A DNA stretch of 48,952 nt from Rhizobium leguminosarum (GTDB lineage: Bacteria; Pseudomonadota; Alphaproteobacteria; Rhizobiales; Rhizobiaceae): positions 1-48,952 of the forward strand of contig NZ_LWBS01000422.1 of NCBI RefSeq assembly GCF_001652265.1, read 5' to 3'. The notes beneath the pieces are model-generated. The model made no database searches, was not told where the DNA came from, and saw only the letters and a list, made by a program, of their open reading frames with translations. The position numbers were made by a program, and so were the translations under genes. Below, one piece after another: positions 23,894 through 32,444 of the stretch. The number at the start of each line of letters is the position of its first letter. Positions within the stretch are counted from its first letter, which is position 1.

Positions 23894-26293
23894 ATGACGG
23901 CAAAACCCAGAAGAACGCCGAAAATCGGATTTGACAGCGGGCCAGCGGGCGGATGGGCCTCGGCGAAATCGGTGGGAGAAATTCTTATCCGCGAACATAT
24001 CCCCATCTCGGGCCCAGCGCTCTTGGCGCATCAGAACAAGCCGGATGGATATATGTGCGTGAGCTGCGCCTGGGCCAAACCTGCCAAGACCCATCCGCTC
24101 GAATTTTGCGAGAACGGTGCCAAGGCGACGACATGGGAGACGACGAACCAACGAGCAGATCGGACTTTTTTCGCAGCGCATACCCTGACCGAACTGGAAA
24201 GCTGGCGCGATCACGACCTGGAGGAACAGGGGCGTCTCACCCACCCGATGCGATGGGATCAGACGGCGGATAAATATGTTCCGGTTTCATGGGCTGCCGC
24301 TTTCGAAGAGATCGGCCGCGAATTGCGGGCGATTTCGCCGGAGAAAGTGGACTTCTATACGTCAGGCAGGGCTTCGCTCGAGACATGCTACATGTACCAG
24401 CTCTTCGCCCGCATCTTCGGCAGCAACAACCTACCCGACTCCTCCAACATGTGTCACGAGAGTTCATCCGTCGCGCTGCCAGAAAGCGTCGGCGCTTCCG
24501 TCGGCACGGCGGTCCTTTCCGACTTTCAAAATTGCGACTGCATATTCTATATTGGCCAGAATGTCGGAACGTCGTCGCCACGTCTGCTGCATGACCTTCA
24601 GGATGCGGTCGACCGTGGTGTTAAGATCGTAACCTTTAATCCGCTCAGAGAACCGGGGCTACTGCGCTTCATCAATCCGCAGGCGCCGAGCCAAATGCTG
24701 ACCGGTACGGAAACGCCGATTTCCAGCGAATATTATCAAGTCAGGAACGGTGGAGACGTCGCGGCAATCTTTGGCGTCTGCAAGGCTTTGATAGAAGCCG
24801 ACGACGCCCTGCATAGTTCCGGCCACAGCAGAGTCGCGGGGTCCGATGCAGTGCCGGGCGATCCTGCCGATGCGGCAGCCTTTGCCTTTGCGGCCTCGAT
24901 GCGGGCAGTCGATAGAAAACACGTCCTCGACCATGATTTCATCACCGAACACACCTCCGGCTTCGAGGAACTCGCCGCCGCTGCGAGGCGGTATCAGTGG
25001 CCGGAGTTGGAACGGGTATCAGGGTTGACCCGCGAGCAGATGACGCACGCGGCCCGTACCTATGCCGCTTCCGATGCGGTTCTTATGGTTTATGGGATGG
25101 GACTGACACAGCATGTCATGGGCGTCCAAAATGTTCAGATGGTGGTTAATCTTGCCCTTTTGCGGGGCAATATTGGCAAGCCCGGCGCCAATATCTGCGC
25201 CGTCAGAGGCCACTCCAATGTCCAGGGGCAGCGCACGGTCGGCATAACTGAAAAGCCGGATCTTGTGCCGCTGGACAAGCTGGCGGAACTTTATCATTTC
25301 GATCCGCCGCGCTGGAAAGGTCACACGACCGTCGATGTCTGCAAAGCCATTCTGGGCGGCGAAAGCCGGGCCTTCGTCGGCCTCGGCGGCAATTTTCTAC
25401 GCGCAGCCCCTGAGACGGAGGCGATGGAAGCTGCATGGCGAAAGCTACGCCTGACCGTGCAGATTGCCACTAAGCTTAACCGAAGCCATGTCATCCATGG
25501 CGAGATCGCCTACCTTCTTCCGTGTCTTGGCCGATTGGAGATCGATAAGCAGGCAAGCGGCCCGCAGGCGGTGTCGATGGAAAGTTCGGTGGCACATTTC
25601 CACGGCTCGCGGGGCAGGGCGACGCCGGCCAGCCCAGACCTGCTGTCCGAGCCGGCCATCATCGCCGGCATGGCGAAGGCCACGTTGCCGGAAAGCCCCG
25701 TGCCTTGGGATAGCTGGGTTGCGGATTATTCCGAGATTCGCGATGCTATCGAGCGGACATATCCGGAGACCTTCAAGGGATTCAACCGGCGGCTCTTCCA
25801 GCCCGGCGGTTTTCCACGGCCGCTGCCGGCCAGGGAACGCCGCTGGGTGACTCCGAACGGCAAGGCGAATTTCATTACCCCGCAACGGCTTTTTCCGCAG
25901 TTCGAAAGTGCTGGCGACGAACGAGTTCTTCACCTTACGACCTTACGGTCAAACGATCAGTTCAACACGACGATCTACGGTTATAGCGACCGCTTCCGCG
26001 GCGTCGACGGTACGCGCCGCGTAGTTTTTTTGAACGCCGCCGATATTGCCCGGTTGGGTTTTGTCGCCGGAGACTTTGTCGATCTGTCGACGGCCATTGA
26101 GCCTGAGACCAGACGCATGATCTCCGGCTTCAGAATTGTCCCCTGCGACATTCCGGTCGGATGTTGCGCAGCCTATTACCCTGAAGCCAATCCGCTGTTT
26201 CCACTCAGCCATCACGACGAGAAAGCCAAAACGCCATCTTACAAGCTGCTGCCCGTCCGGCTCAGCCGATGTGAAGCAGCGCCACTTGAGTGA
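23894..26293 (+). CDS. FdhF/YdeP-family molybdopterin oxidoreductase
   Basis: 799 residues from the ATG at 23894, where the family-like sequence starts; the frame is open 195 bases further upstream but that stretch overlaps the promoter. A Cys motif (CVSCAWAKPAK, then FCENG) near residues 50-70 is the reduced iron-sulfur region of YdeP-like proteins. SNMCHESSSVALPES carries a Cys-His pair in the place of the Mo-ligating (Sec)Cys-His of formate dehydrogenases. GNIGKPGANICAVRGHSNVQ is the bis-MGD binding block, and RSNDQFNTTIYG and PVGCCAAYYPEANPL lie in the C-terminal MGD domain. YdeP is linked to acid resistance in E. coli; the substrate is unknown. No Tat signal, so it is cytoplasmic. It stands before the cytochrome oxidase operon with 132 bases between them and may be co-transcribed. 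No fdhD in the window. Confidence 0.88.
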   Translation: MTAKPRRTPKIGFDSGPAGGWASAKSVGEILIREHIPISGPALLAHQNKPDGYMCVSCAWAKPAKTHPLEFCENGAKATTWETTNQRADRTFFAAHTLTELESWRDHDLEEQGRLTHPMRWDQTADKYVPVSWAAAFEEIGRELRAISPEKVDFYTSGRASLETCYMYQLFARIFGSNNLPDSSNMCHESSSVALPESVGASVGTAVLSDFQNCDCIFYIGQNVGTSSPRLLHDLQDAVDRGVKIVTFNPLREPGLLRFINPQAPSQMLTGTETPISSEYYQVRNGGDVAAIFGVCKALIEADDALHSSGHSRVAGSDAVPGDPADAAAFAFAASMRAVDRKHVLDHDFITEHTSGFEELAAAARRYQWPELERVSGLTREQMTHAARTYAASDAVLMVYGMGLTQHVMGVQNVQMVVNLALLRGNIGKPGANICAVRGHSNVQGQRTVGITEKPDLVPLDKLAELYHFDPPRWKGHTTVDVCKAILGGESRAFVGLGGNFLRAAPETEAMEAAWRKLRLTVQIATKLNRSHVIHGEIAYLLPCLGRLEIDKQASGPQAVSMESSVAHFHGSRGRATPASPDLLSEPAIIAGMAKATLPESPVPWDSWVADYSEIRDAIERTYPETFKGFNRRLFQPGGFPRPLPARERRWVTPNGKANFITPQRLFPQFESAGDERVLHLTTLRSNDQFNTTIYGYSDRFRGVDGTRRVVFLNAADIARLGFVAGDFVDLSTAIEPETRRMISGFRIVPCDIPVGCCAAYYPEANPLFPLSHHDEKAKTPSYKLLPVRLSRCEAAPLE

Positions 26294-26364
26294 ATGAGCT
26301 TGGAAACAGGATGATATAGCGCCGATCGGCCCAAAACCGACTTCTGTTTCAAGATATATCGCTG

Positions 26365-26411
26365 GAGCATGATGTCATCTGAAATCCGATCATGCGTTCG
26401 GGATCATGCTC
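26365..26411. repeat. RIME-like rhizobial palindromic intergenic element
   Basis: Nine-base arms GAGCATGAT (26365-26373) and ATCATGCTC (26403-26411) flank a core in which GATCATGC recurs. Elements with gagcatgat...cgggatcatgctct are widespread intergenic mosaic repeats in Rhizobium genomes. It sits between the molybdoenzyme gene and the cytochrome c gene and could fold as a hairpin that tunes downstream expression. Confidence 0.7.
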
Positions 26412-26425
26412 TAGAGGATCAAGCG

Positions 26426-27031
26426 ATGCCGGAGAAGATTTTGAAGGGGAGCCTTGGCTGGTATTCGAGCATCTTAGTTTTAATCCTTGCCATCACTCTG
26501 GCCGCCGCCGTCGGCTGGTTGCGGGAGCCGAGGCAGTACCGTGTCGACCCGCCGGTAGCGGCGGCGCTGGACGGTATCCGGTTGATGGCAAACGGGATCA
26601 GCGGCGCGCCTCCGGAAATCTATTTTGCCGTCAACAAGCCTTATGAGGCGACTGGCTACGACCTCAGTCAGGGCAAACGGCTCTACGCCTGGTTCGGTTG
26701 CCCCACCTGTCACGGTGACGGTCGAGGTGGCTCTGGTCCGTCCTTCCTCGACGGATGGTGGCTCTATGGCCCTTCAATGGTGTCGATCGTCGCCTCCATT
26801 CGCGACGGACGGCCGCATGGGATGCCGGCCTTCAAAGACAGGATGACGATCGATCAGATCTGGCAGCTCGCCGGCTATGTCAAGACGATCGGATCCTATT
26901 CCGCCAACCCTGTCGCCCCCGGCCGCGATGACGATCGATACACGCGACCGGCCGAAAACCGGGCGCCCGCCGCCATATTTTTCGAGGAGGGCCCAATCTC
27001 GTTGCACACTGAGCAGGGGCTATCACCGTGA
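26426..27031 (+). CDS. Membrane-anchored class I cytochrome c
   Basis: 201 residues from the ATG at 26426 (AGAGGATC upstream); the longer frame runs through the repeat. An N-terminal hydrophobic segment (YSSILVLILAITLAAAVGWL) would anchor the protein in the membrane with the heme domain in the periplasm. The single heme c motif is CPTCHGDGRGG, and the distal ligand is likely the Met in HGMPAFKDR. It starts the oxidase operon and overlaps the subunit II start by four bases (GTGA), so it probably delivers electrons to this oxidase. Confidence 0.88.
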   Translation: MPEKILKGSLGWYSSILVLILAITLAAAVGWLREPRQYRVDPPVAAALDGIRLMANGISGAPPEIYFAVNKPYEATGYDLSQGKRLYAWFGCPTCHGDGRGGSGPSFLDGWWLYGPSMVSIVASIRDGRPHGMPAFKDRMTIDQIWQLAGYVKTIGSYSANPVAPGRDDDRYTRPAENRAPAAIFFEEGPISLHTEQGLSP

Positions 27032-28020
27032 AGGTTTTCCATCTGCCGCTCGCGTTCTTGATCGCGCTTTCTGGGTGCAGCAGCGTCCAATCGGTCCTCA
27101 ACGCTCAAGGTGAGGCGGCCATCGCGCTAAAGAACCTGATCATCTTCATTGCGTTGGTGGCGGCCGCCATCTGGCTCGCGGTGGTGAGCTTCATGGTATT
27201 CGCGCTGGTGCGCCCCAAGGGCCAGACCACAGGCCACGATCACCGGTCGGAGCGGATGATGACGATTGCCGTGGCGACGGCCGCAGCCGCCACCGCCATC
27301 ATCGTCGGCATCCTCACCGTCGCAAGTTTCTATACGACACGCGCCTTGAACAGTGGTCGAGACGCCGATGTGACGATCACCGTCCGAGCGCAGCAATGGT
27401 GGTGGCAGTTCATCTATACCGGTCGGGATCAAAAACAGCTATTCCAGACGGCGAACGAGTTGCACATCCCGGTCGGCAAAACCATCCGCCTTCGCCTTCA
27501 GGCAGCCGACGTCATTCATTCCTTCTGGGTGCCGAGCCTTGCAGGCAAGTTGGATCTTATCCCGGGGCGGGAAAATATCCTGACCTTGCGGGCTGAAAGG
27601 CCGGGCGTCTATCGCGGCCAATGCGCCGAATTCTGCGGCCTTCAGCATGGCCACATGGCCTTCATCGTCCTCGCCGAAGACGACGCCGGCTATCAGCATT
27701 GGCTGGCCGGGCAGCAGCTGGACGGCGCAGCGCCGAGCGCAGCCGAGGCGATCGCCGGCCAATCGGTCTTTCTGGCAAAGCAGTGCGCCGCCTGTCATGC
27801 GATCCGCGGAACGCCGGCGTCGGGATCGACCGGACCCGATCTCACCCATGTCGGAAGCCGCCGTACCATTGCAGCCGGCCTGCTCGAAACCACCCGTGGC
27901 TCGCTCGCCGCCTGGATTGCCGATCCCCAGACGCTGAAACCCGGAAACAACATGCCGATCGTGCCGCTGACGGCCGATGAGCTGCGGCAGCTTTCCGCCT
28001 ATATGGAAAGTCTGCGATGA
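27028..28020 (+). CDS. coxB: Cytochrome c oxidase subunit II with fused cytochrome c domain (caa3-type)
   Basis: 330 residues, GTG start overlapping the previous stop. A lipoprotein signal (FLIALSGCSS, Cys17 in the lipobox) precedes two transmembrane helices. The CuA site is complete: DVIHSFWVPS for the first His and CAEFCGLQHGHM for the Cys-x3-Cys-x3-His-x2-Met set. A C-terminal heme c domain has CAACHAIRG and the axial Met in GNNMPIVPL. The fusion of heme c to subunit II defines caa3-type oxidases. QWWWQFIY near residue 122 is the electron-entry aromatic patch. It overlaps subunit I by ATGA. Confidence 0.93.
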   Translation: MKVFHLPLAFLIALSGCSSVQSVLNAQGEAAIALKNLIIFIALVAAAIWLAVVSFMVFALVRPKGQTTGHDHRSERMMTIAVATAAAATAIIVGILTVASFYTTRALNSGRDADVTITVRAQQWWWQFIYTGRDQKQLFQTANELHIPVGKTIRLRLQAADVIHSFWVPSLAGKLDLIPGRENILTLRAERPGVYRGQCAEFCGLQHGHMAFIVLAEDDAGYQHWLAGQQLDGAAPSAAEAIAGQSVFLAKQCAACHAIRGTPASGSTGPDLTHVGSRRTIAAGLLETTRGSLAAWIADPQTLKPGNNMPIVPLTADELRQLSAYMESLR

Positions 28021-29930
28021 AACAGGACCAAGCCCCGGCCGTACCGATCGACATCGAACTCGCCGACGCCGAAGTCGAGCGCCACCTTGCCGCTATCTGG
28101 GGGGCGGTTCCAGGCTTCTGGGGCGCTGTCGCATCCGTTGATCACAAGGTCGTTGCCCGACGTTATATCGTGACGGCCTTCATCTTTTTCATCCTCGGCG
28201 GATTGCTGGCGCTTGCCATGCGCCTGCAGCTGGCGCAGCCGGAAGCGCGATTGATTAGCCCCGATCGGTACAACCAGATCTTCACCATGCACGGGACCAA
28301 CATGATGTTCCTTTTCGCGGTGCCGGTGATGGAAGCCATGGCGGCTTATTTCGTTCCTCTCATGGTCGGCACACGTAATATCGCCTTTCCCAGGCTGAAT
28401 GCCTTCTCATACTGGATGTTTCTCTTCGGAGGCATACTTCTCTGGCTGTCTTTTGCCCTCGACACCGCCCCGGATGTCGGATGGTTTGCCTACGTGCCGC
28501 TGTCGGGGCCCGAATATGGACCTGGCAAACGCGCCGATATCTGGGCGCAAATGATCACCTTCACTGAGGTCTCGGCGCTCGCCGTCGCCGTTGAGATCGT
28601 CGTCACCGTCTTTAAACAGCGGGCACCAGGCATGTCGTTGGACAGGATCCCCGTGCTGGTCTGGGCGATGCTCGTCATGTCGTTCCTCGTCATCATGGCC
28701 ATGCCGGCAATCATGTTCGCCAGTTCGACGCTGATCCTAGACCGCCTGGTCGGAACCCAGTTTTATAATCCGGCGGAAGGAGGCGACGCACTGCTGTGGC
28801 AACATCTGTTCTGGTTCTTCGGTCACCCCGAGGTCTACATCATCTTTCTCCCAGCCGTGGGAATGGTATCGACCGTTCTGCCGGCTTTCGTCGGGCGCCC
28901 GCTCTTCGGTTACATGCTGATGGTGATGGCGCTGATTGCTACCGGCGTGCTCTCCTTCGGCCTCTGGGTGCATCACATGTTCACGGTTGGATTGCCCCGG
29001 CTCGGAGAGAGCTTCTTCACCGCGTCCAGCATGGCCATTTCGATTCCGGCCGGTATTCAGATCTTTTGCTGGCTGGCGACGATGTGGGCGGGGCGGCCGG
29101 TCTTTCGAACGCCACTCCTATTTGCCATCGGCTTCATCGTCACATTCGTGATCGGCGGCCTGACCGGCGTCATGGTGGCCTCGGTTCCCTTCGACACCCA
29201 GGTGCACGACACTTATTTCGTCGTCGCGCATTTCCACTACGTGCTGATCGGTGGCGCGGTCTTCCCGTTGATTGGCGCCGTCTACTACTGGTTTCCCAAG
29301 ATGACCGGCCGGATGATGAGCGAAAGGCTGGGCCGCTGGGCGTTCTGGTTGATCTTCATCGGTTTTCACCTGACGTTTTTTCCAATGCATATACTCGGAC
29401 TGGTCGGCATGCCGCGCCGCGTCTACACATATCAGCCCGAGCTTCCCTGGGCCGGTTTGAACCTTTTCATCAGTCTGAGTTCGGTCGTCCTCTCACTGGG
29501 TTTCCTGGTTTTCTTCATCGACATCGTCCGCAGTTGGCGAAGCGGACTGCCGGCCGGCTCCAATCCCTGGAGTGCAACGACCCTGGAATGGGCGACATCT
29601 TCGCCGCCGCCGCCCTATAATTTTCGTCGCATTCCTGTGGTCGATGCACGCGAGACGCCTTCGCCCGACGATGGTGAGCTGTCTGTTGCAAGCGGGCTGA
29701 GTACGGATCGCCGGGAGCTTCTGGTGACCAGCGTTGTCGAAGCGCTGCCGGAGGCGCGCGAGTCGTCGCCGCCTGACAGTGTCTGGCCGCTATGGGCGGC
29801 CGTCGCCACCTCGGTCATGCTGATCTGGTCGATATTTTCACCCTGGGCCGTTGTCTGGGGCTCCATTCCAATCGCAGTCACGCTCATTGGATGGTTCTGG
29901 CCCAAGGGCAACCCGGAGGATGAGTCATGA
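28017..29930 (+). CDS. coxA: Cytochrome c oxidase subunit I (heme-copper oxidase)
   Basis: 637 residues. About 12 core transmembrane helices. The low-spin heme ligand is in FTMHGTNMMFL, the CuB/His-Tyr cross-link is in FWFFGHPEVYIIFLP, the two further CuB His in LWVHHMFTVGLP, and the high- and low-spin heme His in YFVVAHFHYVLIGG. These are the residues of an A-type heme-copper oxidase with a proton K-channel Tyr in the GHPEVY motif. A C-terminal extension of about 100 residues with one more hydrophobic stretch (VMLIWSIFSPWAVVWGSI) follows, as in CtaD proteins of caa3 oxidases. It overlaps neighbours by ATGA on both sides. Confidence 0.95.
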   Translation: MKQDQAPAVPIDIELADAEVERHLAAIWGAVPGFWGAVASVDHKVVARRYIVTAFIFFILGGLLALAMRLQLAQPEARLISPDRYNQIFTMHGTNMMFLFAVPVMEAMAAYFVPLMVGTRNIAFPRLNAFSYWMFLFGGILLWLSFALDTAPDVGWFAYVPLSGPEYGPGKRADIWAQMITFTEVSALAVAVEIVVTVFKQRAPGMSLDRIPVLVWAMLVMSFLVIMAMPAIMFASSTLILDRLVGTQFYNPAEGGDALLWQHLFWFFGHPEVYIIFLPAVGMVSTVLPAFVGRPLFGYMLMVMALIATGVLSFGLWVHHMFTVGLPRLGESFFTASSMAISIPAGIQIFCWLATMWAGRPVFRTPLLFAIGFIVTFVIGGLTGVMVASVPFDTQVHDTYFVVAHFHYVLIGGAVFPLIGAVYYWFPKMTGRMMSERLGRWAFWLIFIGFHLTFFPMHILGLVGMPRRVYTYQPELPWAGLNLFISLSSVVLSLGFLVFFIDIVRSWRSGLPAGSNPWSATTLEWATSSPPPPYNFRRIPVVDARETPSPDDGELSVASGLSTDRRELLVTSVVEALPEARESSPPDSVWPLWAAVATSVMLIWSIFSPWAVVWGSIPIAVTLIGWFWPKGNPEDES

Positions 29931-30529
29931 AGGATCGGATCGTGCTCGACGTCTCGAGACTGCCCTTGCACGGGATGGGTACCGCCTCACCGACCTGGTG
30001 GGCAACGGGAGCCTTCATGCTCATCGAAGGATCGGGCTTCGGTTTGGCGATTGCCGTCTATTTCTATCTGATGAGCCTGGCCCCGCAATGGCCGATCGAT
30101 GCACCGCCACCCGACTTGCTGGCCGGTACTTGCCTGACAGGGCTGCTTCTTATCAGCGTGATTCCCAACGTGGTGGTATCGCGTTGGGCGAAGCAGAAGA
30201 AACTAAGGAGAGTGCAGATCGGTCTCGTGGTGATGTCGCTCTTTGGCATTGCCCCGCTTGCTGTGCGCGTCTTCGAATTTCCGGCTCTGCATATTAGTTG
30301 GGATAACAATGCCTATGGCTCAATCGTCTGGACCCTGCTCGGGCTGCATACAACCCATATTCTTACCGACCTTATCGACACGCTGGTGCTGACATGTCTG
30401 ATGTTTTCCCGGCACGGCGACAACGCTCGTCGTTACGGCGACGTTCAAGACAACGCGCTTTATTGGAACTTTGTGGTCATGACCTGGCTTCCGCTCTACC
30501 TCTGCATCTATTGGGTGCCTCGCCAATGA
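29927..30529 (+). CDS. coxC: Cytochrome c oxidase subunit III-like protein
   Basis: 200 residues with about five transmembrane helices, shorter than the seven-helix mitochondrial-type subunit III but typical of caa3 subunit III. Family marks are TWWATGAFMLIEGSGFGLAI near residue 24, the TLLGLHTTHILTDLIDTLVL helix and the C-terminal DNALYWNFVVMTWLPLYLCI. It begins with an ATGA overlap after subunit I and ends with one before the next small gene, so the whole set is a single operon. Confidence 0.88.
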   Translation: MKDRIVLDVSRLPLHGMGTASPTWWATGAFMLIEGSGFGLAIAVYFYLMSLAPQWPIDAPPPDLLAGTCLTGLLLISVIPNVVVSRWAKQKKLRRVQIGLVVMSLFGIAPLAVRVFEFPALHISWDNNAYGSIVWTLLGLHTTHILTDLIDTLVLTCLMFSRHGDNARRYGDVQDNALYWNFVVMTWLPLYLCIYWVPRQ

Positions 30530-30837
30530 ATGTCGCAGCAGCAAGAATATCCGGATTGACGTTATCGCCAGCCGCCTGGGCGGCAAGCAGCCAGTTGGGG
30601 CAGATGCTCCCCTACACCGACTGCGACGTCGGAACTGGTTGGATCATATTCGTGACCTTTCTGGCGGTCGCGCTGGCGCTCGGCGGCGCGCTGATTTCAT
30701 GGCAGAGCCATGTTTCGACAGCCTCGCGTAGTGCCCGCTTCATCAGCAAAGTCGGGGTTATGGTTGGATCCATCTTTTCCTTTGCGCTCATTCTACAGGG
30801 AGCAGCGACGTTGCTGATGAATCCATGCGCACGATGA
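30526..30837 (+). CDS. Small membrane protein of the oxidase operon
   Basis: 103 residues from the ATG at 30526 that overlaps the subunit III stop (ATGA); an earlier in-frame start at 30394 would overlap subunit III and is rejected. Hydrophobic segments near residues 38-60 (WIIFVTFLAVALALGGALIS) and 75-96 (VGVMVGSIFSFALILQGAAT) predict two or three transmembrane helices. Position and size suit a subunit IV-like accessory or assembly protein. The family is not recognised. Confidence 0.72.
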   Translation: MNVAAARISGLTLSPAAWAASSQLGQMLPYTDCDVGTGWIIFVTFLAVALALGGALISWQSHVSTASRSARFISKVGVMVGSIFSFALILQGAATLLMNPCAR

Positions 30838-30920
30838 TCAACGTCATCCTGACGATTCCGGCGGTGTGGTCGTCGACATGGCGATCTCGCGGAGCAACGC
30901 CGTAGACAGAGGAGGCGCCC

Positions 30921-31328
30921 ATGCAGGTCGCTTACGCTCGCCTTAGCTATGTCCTGGCCGGCCTCGTGGTGGCGCTGGCCTTGATCGGTGTCGCAGCAAA
31001 TTTTGTCAAAGGCCGGGAGAGGCGGCAGGCGGTCGCGATCGCCTTGACATCAGGCGATCCCACGCGGGCGCCTGAGATTTTCCGCCGCTATGGATGCGGG
31101 GGATGCCACCTCATCCCGGGCGTTCCCGGCGCCGACGGGAGGGTCGGCGGGCCGCTGACGGATCTGCGGCAACGCGTCTATATCGGCGGTGTCGTTAACA
31201 ACACGCCCGAGAACCTGGTGCAATGGATTGTTTTTCCGCAACGGTTTTCGGCGAATTCGGCCATGCCGGCAACCGGGATTTCCGAGGCCGAGGCAAGGGA
31301 TCTCGCCGCCTATCTCTATGGGCAGTAA
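30921..31328 (+). CDS. Small membrane-anchored cytochrome c
   Basis: 135 residues; GGAGG precedes the ATG. One N-terminal transmembrane helix (LSYVLAGLVVALALIGVAAN) and a single heme c motif, YGCGGCHLIPG, with the likely distal Met in SAMPATGISE. It follows the small membrane gene by 83 bases on the same strand and ends two bases before the convergent diheme cytochrome. A likely electron donor to the oxidase. Confidence 0.87.
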   Translation: MQVAYARLSYVLAGLVVALALIGVAANFVKGRERRQAVAIALTSGDPTRAPEIFRRYGCGGCHLIPGVPGADGRVGGPLTDLRQRVYIGGVVNNTPENLVQWIVFPQRFSANSAMPATGISEAEARDLAAYLYGQ

Positions 31329-31329
31329 C

Positions 31330-32310
31330 TCAAGGATGCGGCGTCGGCCGAGGCGGCAGCGACTTGACGTAACGCGCAATCTCATCGCGATCGCCTTGCG
31401 GCAACTGGGCAGTGTTGACGACGACATCCGCCATCGACGAGCCGACCCGGCCATGGTCCGGCGTCTCACCGGTGCTGAGCATGAGGGCGATCTGGGCCTC
31501 GGACCAGTGGCCGATCCGGCGCGGCGTGATGTTCGGCACAAAGCCGGTACCCTCGGGGTCCGGCCCTCCGGCAAAGCGCGTCGACGGCTTAATGGCGCCG
31601 AACATGTTCCGGGTCGAATGACAGTCGGCGCAGTGGCCAAGCGTTTCGACCAGATAAGCGCCGCGATTGTCAGCGGCGTCACCACCGATCGTCGCCTCGG
31701 ACCTGCCCTCGTGGAAGAACAGCAGCTTCCAAAATGCCAGACTACGGCGAAATCTGAAGAGCAGCGGCAGGTCGTGTGGCGGGGCGCGCCCAGCCACCGG
31801 CGGCAGCGTTCGCAGGTAGGCGTAAAGATCCCTCACATCGTCGAGCGACATGCCGGTATAGCTTGGATAGGGGAATGCCGGATAGTAGTGCTCGCCACGG
31901 GGAGATACGCCGGCAATCAATGCATTGGCGAGATCGGCTACCGACCACTCTCCGATTCCGTCCGTTGGATCCGGCGAGATGTTCGGCGGCCTGAATATTC
32001 CGAACGGTGACGCGAGAGCCAGACCGCCACCTAATTTCAATCGGTCGGGCTGGCCCGGGGTAGCGTGGCAGGAGGTGCAGTCGGCGGCCAGAAAAACCAA
32101 TTTTCCTTTCGTTGCGTCGCCAGCCGTCAACGCGGCGGTTTTCGGATCGAAGCGCGGATCAGCATCGGTGATGTAGCGAAAGAGAAAAACCAAGACCAAA
32201 GCGCAAGCCAGAACCCCGGCCATAAGCCCAGTTGGTAGGGGCGACAACAACCTGCGCAAGCGATGCGCTACGCCGCGAAGACAGTCATCGACAGTAGAAA
32301 AACTGCTCAC
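31330..32310 (-). CDS. Membrane-anchored diheme cytochrome c
   Basis: 326 residues. N-terminal basic segment and one transmembrane helix (GLMAGVLACALVLVFLFRYI), then two heme c motifs, CTSCHATPG (near residue 78) and CADCHSTRN (near residue 225). FPYPSYTGMSLDDVRDLYAY and NITPRRIGHWSEAQI are the loops that follow each heme in the diheme subunits of membrane dehydrogenases such as alcohol or gluconate dehydrogenase. It is convergent with the oxidase operon, and could couple a periplasmic dehydrogenase to it. No EcfG-type promoter seen upstream. Confidence 0.85.
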   Translation of the reverse strand: MSSFSTVDDCLRGVAHRLRRLLSPLPTGLMAGVLACALVLVFLFRYITDADPRFDPKTAALTAGDATKGKLVFLAADCTSCHATPGQPDRLKLGGGLALASPFGIFRPPNISPDPTDGIGEWSVADLANALIAGVSPRGEHYYPAFPYPSYTGMSLDDVRDLYAYLRTLPPVAGRAPPHDLPLLFRFRRSLAFWKLLFFHEGRSEATIGGDAADNRGAYLVETLGHCADCHSTRNMFGAIKPSTRFAGGPDPEGTGFVPNITPRRIGHWSEAQIALMLSTGETPDHGRVGSSMADVVVNTAQLPQGDRDEIARYVKSLPPRPTPHP

Positions 32311-32444
32311 AATGTTCTTTCCGCCAGCCCACAGTTCACGGCGTGCCCGGCAAATCGGTCGTAGTTTCGGATATTTCCTGTTGCTGTTCGCCGGCGATCA
32401 TCATCTCGCGAAGCGGCGAGCGGGATATGTTTGCCTCGATCGCC

